From assembly GCF_002159645.1 (NCBI RefSeq), contig NZ_NFJB01000032.1, positions 1 to 36,575 of the forward strand: 36,575 nt of DNA, written 5' to 3'. The notes below the pieces were generated by a model. That model searched no databases. It saw only the letters and a program-made list of their open reading frames with translations, and was not told the origin of the DNA. Of the stretch, positions 35,914 through 36,575 are shown in pieces. A program made the translations under genes and the position numbers. Each line of letters begins with the position of its first letter. Position 1 is the stretch's first letter. Origin of the DNA: Parabacteroides sp. An277 (lineage in GTDB: Bacteria; Bacteroidota; Bacteroidia; Bacteroidales; Tannerellaceae).

Positions 35914-36234
35914 ATCTTTAATTCTCCTTTCTATTCTTTATTCAGTAATAAACTCGCAGAGGAATACACAAACAAAATGCCAAATATCTAAACAAGACAA
36001 AATGACAGTCAAAGTTCCCGAAGAAAGGCCAAATAGTCCGTTTTACCTCTAGATACTGAATAGCCACACCATAAATAAAAGTTTCAGCATCTCGATTGAC
36101 CTGATGCGTAACCAAAAGAACACATTATAACCAATGGTAGAGTTTCACTACATAATTAAAGGAAAGAACTTTTATAGAAGGCATACCCCCGCACTATAAC
36201 CCACTCAAACTTCTAAAAGCAGCTATTCTCATCC
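35914..36234. other. AT-rich intergenic region upstream of clpB
   Basis: About 320 bp between clpB and the 23-bp palindrome array. It must hold the clpB promoter; on the minus strand GATATTTG (around 35978-35985) is the nearest -7-like element but lacks the first T. I see no gene, RNA or repeat in the rest. Confidence 0.5.
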
Positions 36235-36385
36235 ATCCCGGGCGGAAACATCCTGTCCTCTGCCCGAGACGCCCTCTCCTATCTCGAGCAGATCCCTCCG
36301 GTAATCTGCGGCAGAGCACCTTTATTATCTCGGGCAGATAACAAACCATATCTGCCCGAGATGGCAGACCCTATCTGCCGCAGAT
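36235..36385. repeat. 23-bp-period palindrome array, about seven units
   Basis: Thirteen-base near-palindromes start at 36235, 36258, 36281, 36304, 36327, 36350 and 36373, exactly 23 bp apart. Examples are ATCTCGGGCAGAT (36327), its exact reverse complement ATCTGCCCGAGAT (36350), and ATCTGCCGCAGAT (36373), which has perfect 6-base arms. The first copy, ATCCCGGGCGGAA, is the most diverged. The 10-base spacers differ from one another. The array lies between clpB and the end of the IS-like transposase. Confidence 0.95.
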
Positions 36386-36423
36386 AGGAACCTTGCATAT
36401 CGGCAAACCGGCTCAGTAGAAAT

Positions 36424-36575
36424 TTAGTGGGGATAGGCATATAGGTTTGCGATGCGGAATAAGAAAAACTTCTTGTCTGCAACCCCTCTGAGGTTTGCTC
36501 TGAATAGTTTGATTTTAGCGTTGAAAGACTCTGCCATCGCATTGGACGAACGGTTGTTGTAGAAGTTCAGGATCT
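36424..36575 (-). CDS. C-terminal part of an ISAon1/ISL3-like transposase (runs off the window)
   Basis: The minus strand encodes the final 49 residues of a DDE transposase, ending at TAA 36424-36426; the 5' part lies beyond the right edge. 'NNRSSNAMAESFNAKIKLFR' and 'GVADKKFFLFRIANLYAYPH' are the C-terminal signature of ISAon1-type transposases, with the catalytic glutamate in 'AMAESFN'. The shorter ATG-started frame through this region is in another phase and is spurious. The element end should lie between the stop and the palindrome array at 36385; I cannot fix the terminal repeat without the other end. Whether the element is intact is unknown. Confidence 0.85.
   Translation of the reverse strand, partial: ILNFYNNRSSNAMAESFNAKIKLFRANLRGVADKKFFLFRIANLYAYPH

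Noticed and set aside
36279-36542. An 87-codon minus-strand frame at the right edge
   Set aside because: It is out of phase with the transposase C-terminus, whose conserved residues are in another frame ending at 36424, and it continues through the palindrome array.

Overview
The window is chromosomal DNA from a Bacteroidales bacterium (Bacteroidota), perhaps near Tannerellaceae/Porphyromonadaceae; the family is a guess. The evidence is the Bacteroidota-type promoter element TAnnTTTG in front of many genes, an S9B dipeptidyl peptidase IV closely matching the Porphyromonas layout, a serine-type sulfatase, an HU-HIG protein, a carboxypeptidase-regulatory/beta-barrel outer membrane protein beside a two-component system, and mostly weak Shine-Dalgarno sites. 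No rRNA or tRNA gene was recognised.

Layout. 0.2-4.5 kb (minus): a membrane protein with a degenerate Nudix-like domain, lipA, and a DPP-IV gene coupled to lipA. 4.6-4.85 kb: a 42-bp tandem repeat ending in a perfect 19-bp hairpin. 4.96-8.2 kb (plus): MalY/PatB aminotransferase, then slyD-aroC-folK as a tight operon. 8.2-14.0 kb (minus): surface-glycan genes (GNAT/FemAB-like, DUF7033 polysaccharide deacetylase, wecB, GT4, GT2), with a 40-bp tandem repeat in front of wecB. 14.1-16.3 kb (minus): bcp-recA and a flavodoxin-like reductase. 16.5-23.6 kb (plus): prmA, a YtxH/holin-like/hypothetical envelope operon, gap, uvrB, a DUF1460 amidase-like protein whose N-terminus is built from a 41-bp tandem repeat, and a Crp-family regulator. 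23.7-30.9 kb (minus): outer membrane barrel protein, HU-HIG protein, higBA toxin-antitoxin, miaA-kdsA-sulfatase. 31.1-33.3 kb (plus): histidine kinase and OmpR-type regulator, divergent from the barrel protein. 33.3-35.9 kb (minus): clpB. The right edge holds the C-terminus of an ISAon1/ISL3-like transposase.

Most genes are housekeeping or envelope functions. The most unusual content is intergenic. Five loci carry arrays of short palindromes spaced about every 20-23 bp. Two are exact 23-bp-period arrays of about seven palindromes each (28205-28365 and 36235-36385). Three are 40-, 41- and 42-bp tandem repeats, each unit holding two different hairpins 20-22 bp apart. Sequence is homogeneous within a locus but unrelated between loci, so only the geometry is shared: a palindrome about every two helical turns. 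I do not recognise this as a named repeat class and consider it the best candidate for something undescribed. A second regulatory lead is two sets of direct repeats (10- and 22-bp spacing) between the barrel-protein gene and the two-component system, which look like response-regulator sites.
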